This document shows positions 37,636 through 46,622 of a stretch of 64,000 nucleotides of DNA, piece after piece (within the stretch, counting starts at the first letter, position 1; each line of letters begins with the position of its first letter). The notes below the pieces were generated by a model. That model searched no databases. It was not told the origin of the DNA and saw nothing but the letters and a program-made list of their open reading frames with translations. The translations under genes and the position numbers were made by a program. Origin of the DNA: Symploca sp. SIO2E9 (GTDB lineage: Bacteria; Cyanobacteriota; Cyanobacteriia; Cyanobacteriales; Coleofasciculaceae); NCBI GenBank assembly GCA_010692645.1, contig JAAHGS010000013.1:18741-82740 (forward strand), read 5' to 3'.

Positions 37636-38934
37636 CTAGCGACTGCTTGAAACCGCCCCCGAGTCTTCCTGTTGTGCAATCTCTTGCTGAAGGACTTCAA
37701 AAGCTTTGGCATATTGAGGGTCTGCTTTAGTACCGACTTGAGTCCTATCCCGTTGCAATTCCTTGCGCTGCGCTTCTGTCAATTCTACTACCACATCTGG
37801 AGAAATTCCTGCCTTATTAATATCGCGACCACTGGGGGTTAGGTACTTAGCAATGGTCACAGCTAAACCAGACTCATCCCACTGTAGCCCTTTGACCGAC
37901 TGGACTAAACCTTTCCCAAAAGTCTGAGTTCCCACCAAAGTAGCTCGTTGATTATCCTGTAGAGCCCCAGAAAGAATTTCGCTAGCACTAGCAGAACCGC
38001 CATCCACCAACACTACCAGTGGTTTCTCTGTCAAGGGGCGATTATTTGCTGCCTCAGACTTGCTCTTACCCTGTCGGTTTACTGTTGAGACAATCGTACC
38101 ATCATTGAGCCACATGCGGCTAATTTCAATACTTGAGTACAGCAAGCCGCCTGGGTTAGAGCGTAGATCTAAAACATAACCCTTGACCTGCTTCTTCTCT
38201 AAATCTTTGATGGCTTCACGCATTTCCTGGGCAGCAATAGCACTGAAAGTATTGAGACGAATATAACCAATGCCGCCTTCAGGGTTGGGGCGATAACTGT
38301 AGCGTACAGGATGAATTTCGATCCGCGCCCGCGTGATTGTATAATCTACCTCTTCTTCACCTCGCTCAATAGTCAGCGTTACTTGAGTCCCTGGTTTGCC
38401 TCGAATCAGTAGCACAGCGTCATTGACATCCATGCCTTCGGTACTTTGACCATCAATCTTAGTAATTACATCCTTAGCGAGGATACCAGCCTCGAATGCT
38501 GGCGTATCCTCAATTGGAGAAATCACCATTAACTTCTTCGTTTCTTCATCTAAGGCAATTTGGATGCCTACGCCGGTTAATTCCCCAGAAGTATCAATCT
38601 GCATATTCTTGAACTCTTGGGGGTCCATGAACCGAGTGTAAGGATCCTCCAGCGTCTCTAGCATTTCTCGGATGGCTTTATAGGCATCTTCCTTGGAGTT
38701 ATAAGAGCGGTTCTTCACATAGTCAGTGCGAATTGCTTCCCAATCGACTTGATTGAAAGTGGCATCAACATACTCGCGGTCAATAATCTGCCAAACTTCA
38801 TCAACGAGTTCTTTAGGGCTTTCGCGAAAGAAGGCTTGACTTTGAGATAAATGAAGACCAGCACCTGTAACAGCAACAGTGGATAAGACTACTGCTGTCG
38901 CACCAAGAACGAGACCACGTTTTGTAATCACCAT
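37636..38934 (-). CDS. Carboxyl-terminal processing protease (Ctp, S41 family)
   Basis: The start is set at the ATG giving MVITKRGLVLGATAVVLSTVAVTGAG, a proper export signal. A longer frame back to 39060 adds an unlikely basic leader. The PDZ domain (TGVGIQIALDEETKKLMVISPIEDTPAFEAGI) precedes the S41 catalytic core with the nucleophile in GGSASASEILSGAL and the general-base lysine in GTQTFGKGLVQS. Members cleave C-terminal tails; in cyanobacteria CtpA matures the D1 protein of photosystem II, but CtpB and CtpC paralogues exist and cannot be distinguished here. Confidence 0.92.
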   Translation of the reverse strand: MVITKRGLVLGATAVVLSTVAVTGAGLHLSQSQAFFRESPKELVDEVWQIIDREYVDATFNQVDWEAIRTDYVKNRSYNSKEDAYKAIREMLETLEDPYTRFMDPQEFKNMQIDTSGELTGVGIQIALDEETKKLMVISPIEDTPAFEAGILAKDVITKIDGQSTEGMDVNDAVLLIRGKPGTQVTLTIERGEEEVDYTITRARIEIHPVRYSYRPNPEGGIGYIRLNTFSAIAAQEMREAIKDLEKKQVKGYVLDLRSNPGGLLYSSIEISRMWLNDGTIVSTVNRQGKSKSEAANNRPLTEKPLVVLVDGGSASASEILSGALQDNQRATLVGTQTFGKGLVQSVKGLQWDESGLAVTIAKYLTPSGRDINKAGISPDVVVELTEAQRKELQRDRTQVGTKADPQYAKAFEVLQQEIAQQEDSGAVSSSR

Positions 38935-39138
38935 AATCCTTTTTGAGCTGGAGGAAAAATAATGCAAAGGAGTTAAGCTCACTCTAACACAGGCTATAGT
39001 GTGAAGTTTGTGACCTAATCTGACACCAAATCGAAGATTTCTCGTGAGGCTTCTGAGCAACTCCCGGTAACCTGTCGCACACAGTAGCTTATCTCTAACA
39101 CTATTTTAGAAAATTGCTATGAGCATATAAAAGAGATA

Positions 39139-39165
39139 GGGGGAGGGGGAGATGGGGGGAGGGGG
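39139..39165 (+). other. Potential G-quadruplex tract
   Basis: Five G, A, five G, AGAT, six G, A, five G: four runs of at least five guanines with loops of 1, 4 and 1 bases. This is a very strong quadruplex-forming pattern. It lies about 200 bp upstream of the protease start codon, with G-richness on the opposite strand to that gene. Confidence 0.7.
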
Positions 39166-39192
39166 AGAAAGAATTAGCAAGTCCTGCAAGAA

Positions 39193-39228
39193 GCCCCACG
39201 GAAAGTACCCGAAGGGTCAGCATGGGAT
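39193..39228 (+). mobile_element. Decayed IS605-type end hairpin
   Basis: GCCCCACGGAAAGTACCC, GAA, then GGGTCAGCATGGG resembles the perfect CCCCACGCTGNACCC-GAA-GGGTCAGCGTGGGG hairpin found after cyanobacterial tnpB genes. Inner (ACCC/GGGT) and outer (CCCA/TGGG) stem parts survive and the middle is mutated. Only this end is recognisable. Confidence 0.35.
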
Positions 39229-39528
39229 GAATTGCCTGTGTGAGTGGCGCAGCCACATCAATCGTCCTCTGGTATACTTATCTCAAGTAGCAAAGCCTAA
39301 AATGCTGGCTACACGGAGTACCTAGACAACTGAAGATATGGGGTTTTACTTCGGATGTAGTTAATCAACGATGATGCCTCCTGTAAGTAAAATCTTCAAG
39401 GAAAATAGGCGAGTAGTACTAATGCTATTCAAGTGGGGCTAGACGTGTTCCCCACTATAAAACGCCCCCTGTGGGAAAAAAGGAGTACCACGAAGGAAGT
39501 TCACCGAATCCTTGCGGAGCCAGAAGCC

Positions 39529-39557
39529 TACACTTACAAAGAAGAGAAGTGTAGGTA
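39529..39557. other. Hairpin downstream of the putative variable region
   Basis: CCTACACTT pairs perfectly with AAGTGTAGG around an 11-base loop, about 80-110 bp past the TIR-FGE stop codon. Retroelement-diversified genes often carry a hairpin close downstream of the variable region, but this one is further away and longer-looped than the described cases. Confidence 0.4.
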
Positions 39558-39637
39558 CGTCACTATACTTTCCCTCCAAAAATCTAGCGACCGCCTGACG
39601 GCGGACCAAAGGGCAAAAGGGCAAAAAGTGCAAAGGG

Positions 39638-40978
39638 CTACATAGTCCTGGCACCAACACAGACGACACGAAAACCAATAAAGTCGGCGACATCGACGCG
39701 CCCGAAATTGCTGATGTGGCGAGACGCACAACGGCAGAAAACAGGATAGTATAACCATGAACCACCGCGCAGCACTTTGATGTCATTGCTACCAGTGCCT
39801 CCTATCCAAGCGCTGCCATCTGTCGGCGCGCCCTTGTAGTTATTATGCCAATCATCGAAACACCACTCCCACACATTCCCGTGCATATCATATAAGCCAA
39901 AACCATTCGCCGGAAAACTACCTACTGGCGTGGTTTCCCTTCTATATTTTCCTGCTGGCTCCGAAGCATAGGTTCTTATGGCATCATAATTTGCTAACTT
40001 GTCAGTGATAGTTTTACCACAGTGAAATGGGGTTTTCTCTCCGGCACGACAGGCATATTCCCATTGAGCCTCACTGGGTAAACTATAGCTGCGTTCTGCC
40101 TGATTTTGATTGAGCCTTTTACAAAATTCCATCGCCTCATTCCAGGAAACCCTTTCTACAGGCCGTTTATTTCCCTTAAAGCGAGATGGATTTTTACCCA
40201 TCACTTGTTGATACTGTTCCTGGGTGACTTCAAACCTACCCATAAAAAAAGTTGGCACCTTTACATCATGCTGCGGACTTTCATCTTTATATCGACCTTT
40301 CTCCCAGGCTGGAGAACCCATTTTAAAAGAACCACCAGGAATTTCCACCATTTCCAGGCTTATACCATTACCCAAGTCCTCCTTAACAATCTTGGCTTTT
40401 CTGTTAGGCTCGCCTTTAACTACCTCTCCCTTTGCATCCACCCTCACCGTTTCAAACTCAACCGTTGACAGGGGCAATCCTAATGCTTTTTCCTCTCCAC
40501 TGGTTGTAGTGAGGTGGGTAGGGAATTGATACTTAATAGCTCTGAGTAGGTTCTCAAAACCATCCGCTTCCCAATAGTCCAACCACTGGATATCTTGCAG
40601 GGATATCCCATACTCTGCTTGTTGCAAAGCTGGAACTTCACAATCCTCTAGCTTGAGTGGAATTAAATAGATTGTCCCAGGCACCCTTTCGGCATATATA
40701 TTGAGAGCTAGTCTTAACTCTCTGGTGACATATCCTTGCTTCCTTACAGAGTTGTTTGAAAGGCAAGCTATGAAGATCTGACTTTGCTTGATCGCTTTTG
40801 GGATTTCCTCACGCCAATTCTGTCGAGCGATGAGGTCTTTCTTATCCAACCAGGGTTTATAACCTTTGGCTCTGAGCCGTTCATATAGTTTCAGAACTTG
40901 GGGCTTATCCTCACTGGCGTGAGCCAGAAAAATTTGGATGCGATTAGCCCTTCGGGCTAGCGCGGAGTGATCGCTCAT
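39638..40978 (-). CDS. TIR domain fused to formylglycine-generating-enzyme-like (C-type lectin fold) domain
   Basis: The start is the ATG with AAGGAAG seven bases upstream; a TTG one codon earlier is possible. Residues ~12-130 are a TIR domain (IQIFLAHASEDKPQVLKLYERLRAKGYKPWLDKKDL; IFIACLSNNSV; the conserved Glu in YVTRELRLAL is the residue that is catalytic in TIR NADases). Residues ~195-440 are an FGE/SUMF1-type C-type lectin fold (MVEIPGGSFKMGS, RFEVTQEQYQQVMG, LPSEAQWEYACRAG, NGFGLYDMHGNVWEWCFDDW). The last 40 residues, between VLRGGSW and IGFRVVC, look like a diversified region: unusual residues (LYYPVFCRCASRHISNF) stand where such domains often have Asn. It likely senses ligands and signals through TIR (inference). 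Confidence 0.88.
   Translation of the reverse strand: MSDHSALARRANRIQIFLAHASEDKPQVLKLYERLRAKGYKPWLDKKDLIARQNWREEIPKAIKQSQIFIACLSNNSVRKQGYVTRELRLALNIYAERVPGTIYLIPLKLEDCEVPALQQAEYGISLQDIQWLDYWEADGFENLLRAIKYQFPTHLTTTSGEEKALGLPLSTVEFETVRVDAKGEVVKGEPNRKAKIVKEDLGNGISLEMVEIPGGSFKMGSPAWEKGRYKDESPQHDVKVPTFFMGRFEVTQEQYQQVMGKNPSRFKGNKRPVERVSWNEAMEFCKRLNQNQAERSYSLPSEAQWEYACRAGEKTPFHCGKTITDKLANYDAIRTYASEPAGKYRRETTPVGSFPANGFGLYDMHGNVWEWCFDDWHNNYKGAPTDGSAWIGGTGSNDIKVLRGGSWLYYPVFCRCASRHISNFGRVDVADFIGFRVVCVGARTM
39655..39790 (-). other. Putative retroelement-diversified variable region
   Basis: The 3' end of the TIR-FGE gene has the layout of a variable region. Conserved GGSW and IGFRVVC frames bracket codons that nearly all end in C or T and have unpredictable first two bases (TAC, TAT, GTT, TTC, CAC, ATC, AGC, TTC, GTC). 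Those are the codons expected if AAC/AAT in a template were mutagenised at adenines. No template repeat or reverse transcriptase is present in the window, so any retroelement must act from elsewhere. Confidence 0.45.
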
Positions 40979-41188
40979 CAAAACTTCCTTTTCTTCTCAC
41001 CTGCAAGATTATTTCCTCAGCAAAGCCTGTAGTTCTTCTACTTTCGCTTCTGCTGACTCAATGACACATCCGAAGAACATCCTAAATACCGTGCCAAAGC
41101 ACTAACAAGGTTGATTTTATTTCGGTTCAGCAACAGAAATAGTTGGCTCTCCCGTACATGTGGTGATAATAAAATTTTATATATTGTA

Positions 41189-41259
41189 GGGTGGGTTAGG
41201 CGCGGGTCATAATTTGTGAATTCTAGTATTGTTTTCCTATCAGCGCCGTAACCCACCAA
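41189..41259. mobile_element. Short inverted-repeat element (GTGGGTTA type)
   Basis: GGGTGGGTTAGGCGCGG at the left edge pairs with GCGCCGTAACCCACC at the right edge, making an imperfect 15-bp inverted repeat around a 40-bp core. Repeats of this form are scattered through many cyanobacterial genomes. It lies between the TIR gene and the WD40 gene. Confidence 0.5.
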
Positions 41260-41333
41260 AGATAATTTGTAGTCTGATTTACAGTTTTCACCAAGATCTC
41301 TGGAGAGCCAAATAGTTTTGGGCGATGAACTTA

Positions 41334-44300
41334 CTAGGGCTCTGGAAGACTCGAGTTTTGCTCCATGGGAACACACAAATGGCGATCGCTACTCCTAACT
41401 TTTCTGTTGCTTTCTAAATAGTCTTGCAGCCAACTACAGCTTTTGTCTAGGAGATCCTCCAAATCCAAATTCCAAATAATTACCTGATTATCCTGACTAG
41501 CTGAGGCTAAAACTTTACCGTCACTGCTCCAGTTGACACTAGTTACGCGCTCTGAGTGTCCTGCCAAAGTTTTAATCAGAGTGTCATCAAGCCGCCATAG
41601 CTGTATCTTGTTATCCCAACTAGTTGTTGCCAAAATTTCACCATCAGGGCTAAAGCTAACTTTGGCAACACTATCGGTATGTCCTGCCAGGGTTGAGAGA
41701 GGTTCTCCCTGAGTACTCCACAATTTAACTGTATTGTCATAACTGGCTGAGGCTAGTTGCTGGGAGTCAGGCGTAAAACTGACATCTAAAACCCAATTGC
41801 TATGACCTTTCAAGGTTTTCAGCAACTTTCCCTTGGATGTCCACAGCTTGACGGTATTATCGTCACTAGCTGAAGCTAGGAGTTTGCCATCAGGACTAAA
41901 GCTAAGAGCATTCACACGCTGTTGATGTCCTGTGAGAGTCTTGAGTAAATTTCCTTGAAGATCCCACAGTTTGACAGTTTTGTCTCGACTAGCAGAAGCA
42001 ATTAACTGACTATCAACAGAGAAGCTAACATCCAATACCCAATCCCGATGCCCCTTTAAGGTTGCCAGTAAATTACCTTGGCGCTCCCAAAGCTTGAGAG
42101 TTTTATCCCTACTGGCAGAAGCAATCAACTGACCATCGGGAGAGAAACTGATGCTATAGATGCGATCGTTATGCCCTTTTAAGGTTTTGAACAGTTTACT
42201 GCTGCGCTCCCAAAGTTTTATAGTACCGTCATTGCTAGCTGTAGCAATTAGTTCGCCATCTGGGGAAAATTCGACATCCCTAACATCATCCTGATGCCCC
42301 TGCAAAATCAAGCGAGACTGCTCTCTAAAACGCCAAAGTTTAACAGTTTTATCATTACTGGCTGAGGCAAGAGTAGGGACTCTTAAGTGTTCTAATTTGG
42401 GCTTAGGAATTTGGGATTTGGGATGTTTTAAATGTTGCTCAGATGTACTAGTGCCTAATTGTTGAGCAAATTCACCTAATCCAAAATCTAAAATCGGTAA
42501 TCCCCAATTATTATCGGGACTAAAACTCACCGCAGTAGCACTATCGCTATGTCCTTGAAAAGTTTTTAATAAGCTGCCGTTGAGGTCCCAGAGCTTAACC
42601 GCATTTTCAGCACTGGCAGAGGCAATCAACTGACCATCAGCACTAAAAGCAACTCCAAACACCCAACGCTTATGTTTGGGGAAGGTTTTGAGCAGCTTGC
42701 CTTGATCATTCCAAAGTTTGACTGTGCGATCATCACTGGCAGAGGCGATTAGTTGACCATTAGGAGAAAAAGCTACAGAGTTAACCTTACCAGCGTGCCC
42801 TACTAGAGTTTGCTCCAATTTTCCTGCCAGTGTCCACAATTTAATTGTCTGATCTTCTCCAGCAGAAGCAATTATCTGACCATTGGGGCTAAAGCTTACC
42901 CATTTGACCACGCCCTTGTGACCTTGAAAAGTTTTCACTAACTTACCGTTGATTGTCCAAAGTTTGACAGTGCCATCGCCACCAGCAGAAGCCAAAAGCT
43001 GCCCATTTGGACTAAAACTAATGCTATAGATATGACCAACATGACCCCTAAAACTTTGCACTTGAGTGCCATCTCGACGCCAGATTCTGAGGGTACTATC
43101 CCAGCTACCAGAAGCAATCAGCTGACTATCTCGACTAAAAGCTACACTGGTGACACTGGAGAGATGACCCTTAAGGGTAGCAACTAAAGTGCCATCTGGA
43201 TGCCAGAGTTTGACAGTTTTGTCTCGGCTAGCGGAGGCAATTAACTGACCATCGGGAGAAAAACTGACATTGGAGACTATATCGCTGTGCCCTTCGAGGC
43301 GATTACGCTCGGAAGCTCCGTAAACTGCTTGCGAGAGGGCAGTTACCACCTGGAGGCGGACATCTGGTTGCACCTGTACTGAATCAGCCTCTTTTCCTTG
43401 CAAGAATCTTGCGGCTCTGAGTCCCTCAAGCAAGGCATCAAATTTCTTATTAGAAACAAAAAGAGCCTCCGAAGAGGCACTCAAAGCACTTAGGTGAGCA
43501 TTTATCCAGAGTTCATCTGCCTGCTTCCTTAATCTCTCTGCTCGCCATCCCAAGCCAGCAGAGGTAAATGCCATAACTGCCATCGCTGCGCCAACTGCCA
43601 TCGCCCGCAGCCGCTGCCTACGAACCCGCGAAAGTTCACTGGCACTTCCTTCTAGCTTTGCCAACAATTGCGATTGAGACCTCTGCTTGGATTTGAGGCG
43701 AATCGGTTCAACTAGATAATCATGAACTAGCTGATATCTGTCTGGTTGTGAGCGCAATCGGAATACTAAACCAGAACCTATCAAGATCTTCAAAATTAAG
43801 TCAAGTCTTTTGCTACAGCTGGGATGATGGTTGTTTTTGTTCCCGAAATTCCCCCAGGGATTAATCTTGCCGCTGTTAGCTAATCGATTATCTGACAGAT
43901 GAGGCTCAAGGGAAGGAGAACAGGAAATACTACTAGCCAACTCGGCTTGAGTTTTCAAAGGCCTTGTACCTCTCTCATCAGTCAAGGAAAATAAAACTTG
44001 CCAGAGAGTATCTTCGTTTTCAGTTCCACAATCTTTAATTAGGTTGGAGAGGGTACGCTCTACTAAAACAGCGACAGGATAGGCTCCAAGAGCCTGATAT
44101 TGCTTGAGGGTGGTAATTTTTTCTGCTTGTAGCTCAGCACCAACTACTTGCAATTCGATCAGGCGTACTGCCCCTGAATTTCCTGTCAAGTCCTGCACTA
44201 ACCTCTCAATCAGAGAGGCCTCTAATTGGAAGTGGGAGGCTGTTGCCAAAGTATAAATGACGTTTTTAGCGTCTTCTGGGGACAGGTTCCCTAGAGGGTA

Positions 44301-46622
44301 ACGTAGCTTGCAATCGAGAATATTGTTGTTGATAGCCTCGAGATTGCTATAACGTTCACATTCCAATAAATAATGCAGATAATCTTCCCTTAGCGATAAG
44401 ATTAACTTTACGAAGGGCAGATTCAGGCAATTAACCAAGAAATCATAAAATTGACGTCGTTCGACGAGATTCTCACAAACAAAAAAAAACTCTTCAAACT
44501 GGTCGAAAATTAGTACTGTTAGCAAATGTTGCTCACCAGCCTGTCGCAGTTTTAGTAAAATTTTTTGGAGCTTAGAGGCTTGAGTGGTTGGTGAAGACTT
44601 TCCCGAGGGATGATCAATAGAATTCGGCTGTTGCCAAGGTGGGGATTGATGGCTAGCGATGTTGAGAGTTGTCACTTGCTTTTTCGCTAAAGCTTCTGTT
44701 AATAGTGCTTCTAACTCACCAATCCAATCCTTGTAAACTTTTTGTACCACTGGCACTGCTATTCTGGCACCAATAATTCGTCTTTCTAAAGCTGGTACCA
44801 AGCCAGCATTAATTAAAGAACTTTTGCCAACACCGGAACAACCGTGAATTACTGTGAGTTTGTGGTCATTGCGGCTCAGGCGCTCAAGCAAGCGATTGAC
44901 ATCAGGTTGACGCCCAGCTGCTGCTATTTGTACGGGCAATTGTCCTGGGTGAATTTCGGTTGTGAAATCGCCAACTCCTCGGCTATGCCATTGGGGCTGT
45001 AGGGGGGCAGCACCAAGGAATGGAGAAAATCCATACTGTTGCTCAAGTGAGCGTCGCTCTTGCTTGAGTTTAAAGGCTTTTAGGTATTGCTTTTGTTCTA
45101 GGTAGAGCGATCGCAATTCTTCTAAAATATCAATATAAAACTGTGGATACTCTTGTACGGATACTCCACCAGGGGATTTGTTCTTCAGCAAAGGCTCTAG
45201 GTCAATTGCTTCCTCTAGAGCTGTGATTGCTGCCGATGAGAGACCTAAGTTCCTTTGTGCTTTTGCCTTAAGCAGTAGATATAATCCTCGATGCTGAGGC
45301 TCAGGTGATGGGGATTGCCAGAGTTGTTGTAGGGCAGCTGTAGCTAAGTCTCTGGCGTCTTCCCAATTTGATTGCCCCTGAGCAACAGCTGCCATAAAGC
45401 CGTAGACTTGAGCCAATTGAACTCGATTGTTTTGGATTAATGGCAACTCCAGAGATTTGAGAGCCAAAGCCTGTAGCTCTGTCCAGCGTTGCAACTGTTG
45501 GAGTACTTCGCCGAGTACAATTGTCAACTGAGCAACTTGTTCTAAGCAGCCAGCGGCAGCAAATGCCTCAATGCTTTTACTCAAGGCATCCCTCGCTTGC
45601 TCCCACTTGCTGTTACTAGCAAACCTTTGTAATTGGGCTTGGCGGCAATAGCACAAGCTGAGGTGATGCAGTAGTAGTCCCATACGCTTTAAGGAGGAAG
45701 GGCAGTCAGTTTTATCCTTAGGAGTAGAAGTAGAGTGGCTGTTGTGATTGTCCCAGGCAGAATCTGTTTCCTGAACATTGGGATATAGCCCATCTCTGAG
45801 TTGATAGAGGTCTTGGTTTTCAAGCAACTGAAGCTGAATTTCTCCTCTATCCTCCCATTGCTGCTGCCAAAAATCTAAACTATGCTGATATTGCTCTAAA
45901 GCAAGATCAATCTGATTGTTACTAAAAGCATCTCGTCCCAGAATAAATTGCCAGGTGGCGATTAATTCTGGTTCTAAACTAATCCCTCGGGAGTGTAAGT
46001 CTCTCAAGGCTGATTCGATTTCCTGGCGTCGGCGGCAGGCAGGTGCTAAATCTAGAATTTTGTTGGGTATAAACTCTCCTAAATCACTCTTTAAAAGAGT
46101 GGTAAACAGTTCATCTGCTGTTTGCTGCCACAAACTTAGTAAATCTTCGGTAGTAAATTCAAACTTAATCGAAGTGGCTGCCCAACTCTTGAAATCAGGG
46201 GCAAATCTCGCTAATTTCTGTAGTACTTCGTCGGATACCCATAATACTATCGGGAAGTTCAAAGTTTTGCGGAATTCGTCTCTAACCTGATTAGTCGAAA
46301 TTAGCAATTGGTCTAATGCTGCTACTAAATTTAGACCGAAGACAATCAAGGCAGATGTCTGTTGATCGCCTCGTGCATTAAGAATGCTAGAGTATAGGGC
46401 TAATGTTGATTCTTGCAAGACCAACTCACTTAGCGGTACCTTAGTCAGTTCTTGCAGCTGTTGCCGCATTTTCTCTTTGCAAGTCTCATAATTGCAGCGC
46501 ACTAATATAATTGAAAATTGTCCTTGAGACAGAGAAATGGCACGAGATAGCGTTGACAGAGCCTTTTTATTGGCTGTCGCTACTTGTTCTGATCGATATT
46601 GTTGTGGATATTGCTCCCTCAT
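41334..46622 (-). CDS. STAND NTPase with 14 WD40 repeats
   Basis: Of 1762 residues, ~1-200 are an N-terminal domain seen in cyanobacterial STAND proteins (SRAISLSQGQFSIILVRCNY). Next comes a TPR-like helical part (~200-540). An nSTAND NTPase follows at ~570-900, with Walker A HGCSGVGKSSLINAGLVPAL and Walker B LTVLIFDQFEEFF. A hydrophobic helix (VGAAMAVMAFTSAGLGW) and a coiled stretch lead to fourteen WD40 units (GHxxxVxxVSFSPDGQLIASASxDxTVKLW), enough for two seven-bladed propellers. Repeat 7 is interrupted by ~45 in-frame residues of repeat-derived DNA. STAND proteins oligomerise when a ligand meets the sensor repeats; the output partner is unknown, and the downstream TIR gene (same strand) is a candidate. 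Confidence 0.92.
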   Translation of the reverse strand: MREQYPQQYRSEQVATANKKALSTLSRAISLSQGQFSIILVRCNYETCKEKMRQQLQELTKVPLSELVLQESTLALYSSILNARGDQQTSALIVFGLNLVAALDQLLISTNQVRDEFRKTLNFPIVLWVSDEVLQKLARFAPDFKSWAATSIKFEFTTEDLLSLWQQTADELFTTLLKSDLGEFIPNKILDLAPACRRRQEIESALRDLHSRGISLEPELIATWQFILGRDAFSNNQIDLALEQYQHSLDFWQQQWEDRGEIQLQLLENQDLYQLRDGLYPNVQETDSAWDNHNSHSTSTPKDKTDCPSSLKRMGLLLHHLSLCYCRQAQLQRFASNSKWEQARDALSKSIEAFAAAGCLEQVAQLTIVLGEVLQQLQRWTELQALALKSLELPLIQNNRVQLAQVYGFMAAVAQGQSNWEDARDLATAALQQLWQSPSPEPQHRGLYLLLKAKAQRNLGLSSAAITALEEAIDLEPLLKNKSPGGVSVQEYPQFYIDILEELRSLYLEQKQYLKAFKLKQERRSLEQQYGFSPFLGAAPLQPQWHSRGVGDFTTEIHPGQLPVQIAAAGRQPDVNRLLERLSRNDHKLTVIHGCSGVGKSSLINAGLVPALERRIIGARIAVPVVQKVYKDWIGELEALLTEALAKKQVTTLNIASHQSPPWQQPNSIDHPSGKSSPTTQASKLQKILLKLRQAGEQHLLTVLIFDQFEEFFFVCENLVERRQFYDFLVNCLNLPFVKLILSLREDYLHYLLECERYSNLEAINNNILDCKLRYPLGNLSPEDAKNVIYTLATASHFQLEASLIERLVQDLTGNSGAVRLIELQVVGAELQAEKITTLKQYQALGAYPVAVLVERTLSNLIKDCGTENEDTLWQVLFSLTDERGTRPLKTQAELASSISCSPSLEPHLSDNRLANSGKINPWGNFGNKNNHHPSCSKRLDLILKILIGSGLVFRLRSQPDRYQLVHDYLVEPIRLKSKQRSQSQLLAKLEGSASELSRVRRQRLRAMAVGAAMAVMAFTSAGLGWRAERLRKQADELWINAHLSALSASSEALFVSNKKFDALLEGLRAARFLQGKEADSVQVQPDVRLQVVTALSQAVYGASERNRLEGHSDIVSNVSFSPDGQLIASASRDKTVKLWHPDGTLVATLKGHLSSVTSVAFSRDSQLIASGSWDSTLRIWRRDGTQVQSFRGHVGHIYSISFSPNGQLLASAGGDGTVKLWTINGKLVKTFQGHKGVVKWVSFSPNGQIIASAGEDQTIKLWTLAGKLEQTLVGHAGKVNSVAFSPNGQLIASASDDRTVKLWNDQGKLLKTFPKHKRWVFGVAFSADGQLIASASAENAVKLWDLNGSLLKTFQGHSDSATAVSFSPDNNWGLPILDFGLGEFAQQLGTSTSEQHLKHPKSQIPKPKLEHLRVPTLASASNDKTVKLWRFREQSRLILQGHQDDVRDVEFSPDGELIATASNDGTIKLWERSSKLFKTLKGHNDRIYSISFSPDGQLIASASRDKTLKLWERQGNLLATLKGHRDWVLDVSFSVDSQLIASASRDKTVKLWDLQGNLLKTLTGHQQRVNALSFSPDGKLLASASDDNTVKLWTSKGKLLKTLKGHSNWVLDVSFTPDSQQLASASYDNTVKLWSTQGEPLSTLAGHTDSVAKVSFSPDGEILATTSWDNKIQLWRLDDTLIKTLAGHSERVTSVNWSSDGKVLASASQDNQVIIWNLDLEDLLDKSCSWLQDYLESNRKVRSSDRHLCVPMEQNSSLPEP
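42376..42512 (-). repeat. In-frame repeat-derived insertion inside WD repeat 7
   Basis: The WD unit is split after SFSPD. About 45 residues (from NNWGLPILDFGLGEF to KLEHLRVP) intervene before LASASNDKTVKLW resumes. The DNA has the TTTAGATTTTGGATTAGG and CCCAAATCCCAAATTCC character of short dispersed cyanobacterial repeats, unlike the surrounding gene. The frame is preserved. Confidence 0.7.

Larger units (their letters stand above)
39061..39637. other. Gene-free region between ctp and TIR gene
   Basis: It holds a very G-rich tract (39139-39165), a decayed IS605-like hairpin (39193-39228) and a nine-base hairpin at about 39529-39557 lying downstream of the TIR gene's variable-looking 3' end. 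Short open frames here are not convincing. Confidence 0.45.

Noticed and set aside
38935-39060. Longer start for the carboxyl-terminal protease
   Set aside because: The extra basic leader would precede the signal peptide. The ATG at 38934 gives a normal export signal.
39433-39786. Short open frames on both strands downstream of the TIR gene
   Set aside because: They overlap the putative variable region and its hairpin and show no coding character.
39100-41000. Local reverse transcriptase or template repeat for a diversity-generating retroelement
   Set aside because: I looked on both strands around the TIR gene and found no second copy of GGTTTTCGTGTCGTC-like sequence and no reverse-transcriptase motif (YxDD).
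41038-41376. 112-residue open frame overlapping the end of the WD40 gene
   Set aside because: It runs through the inverted-repeat element at 41189, overlaps the 3' end of a certain gene and shows no recognisable content.
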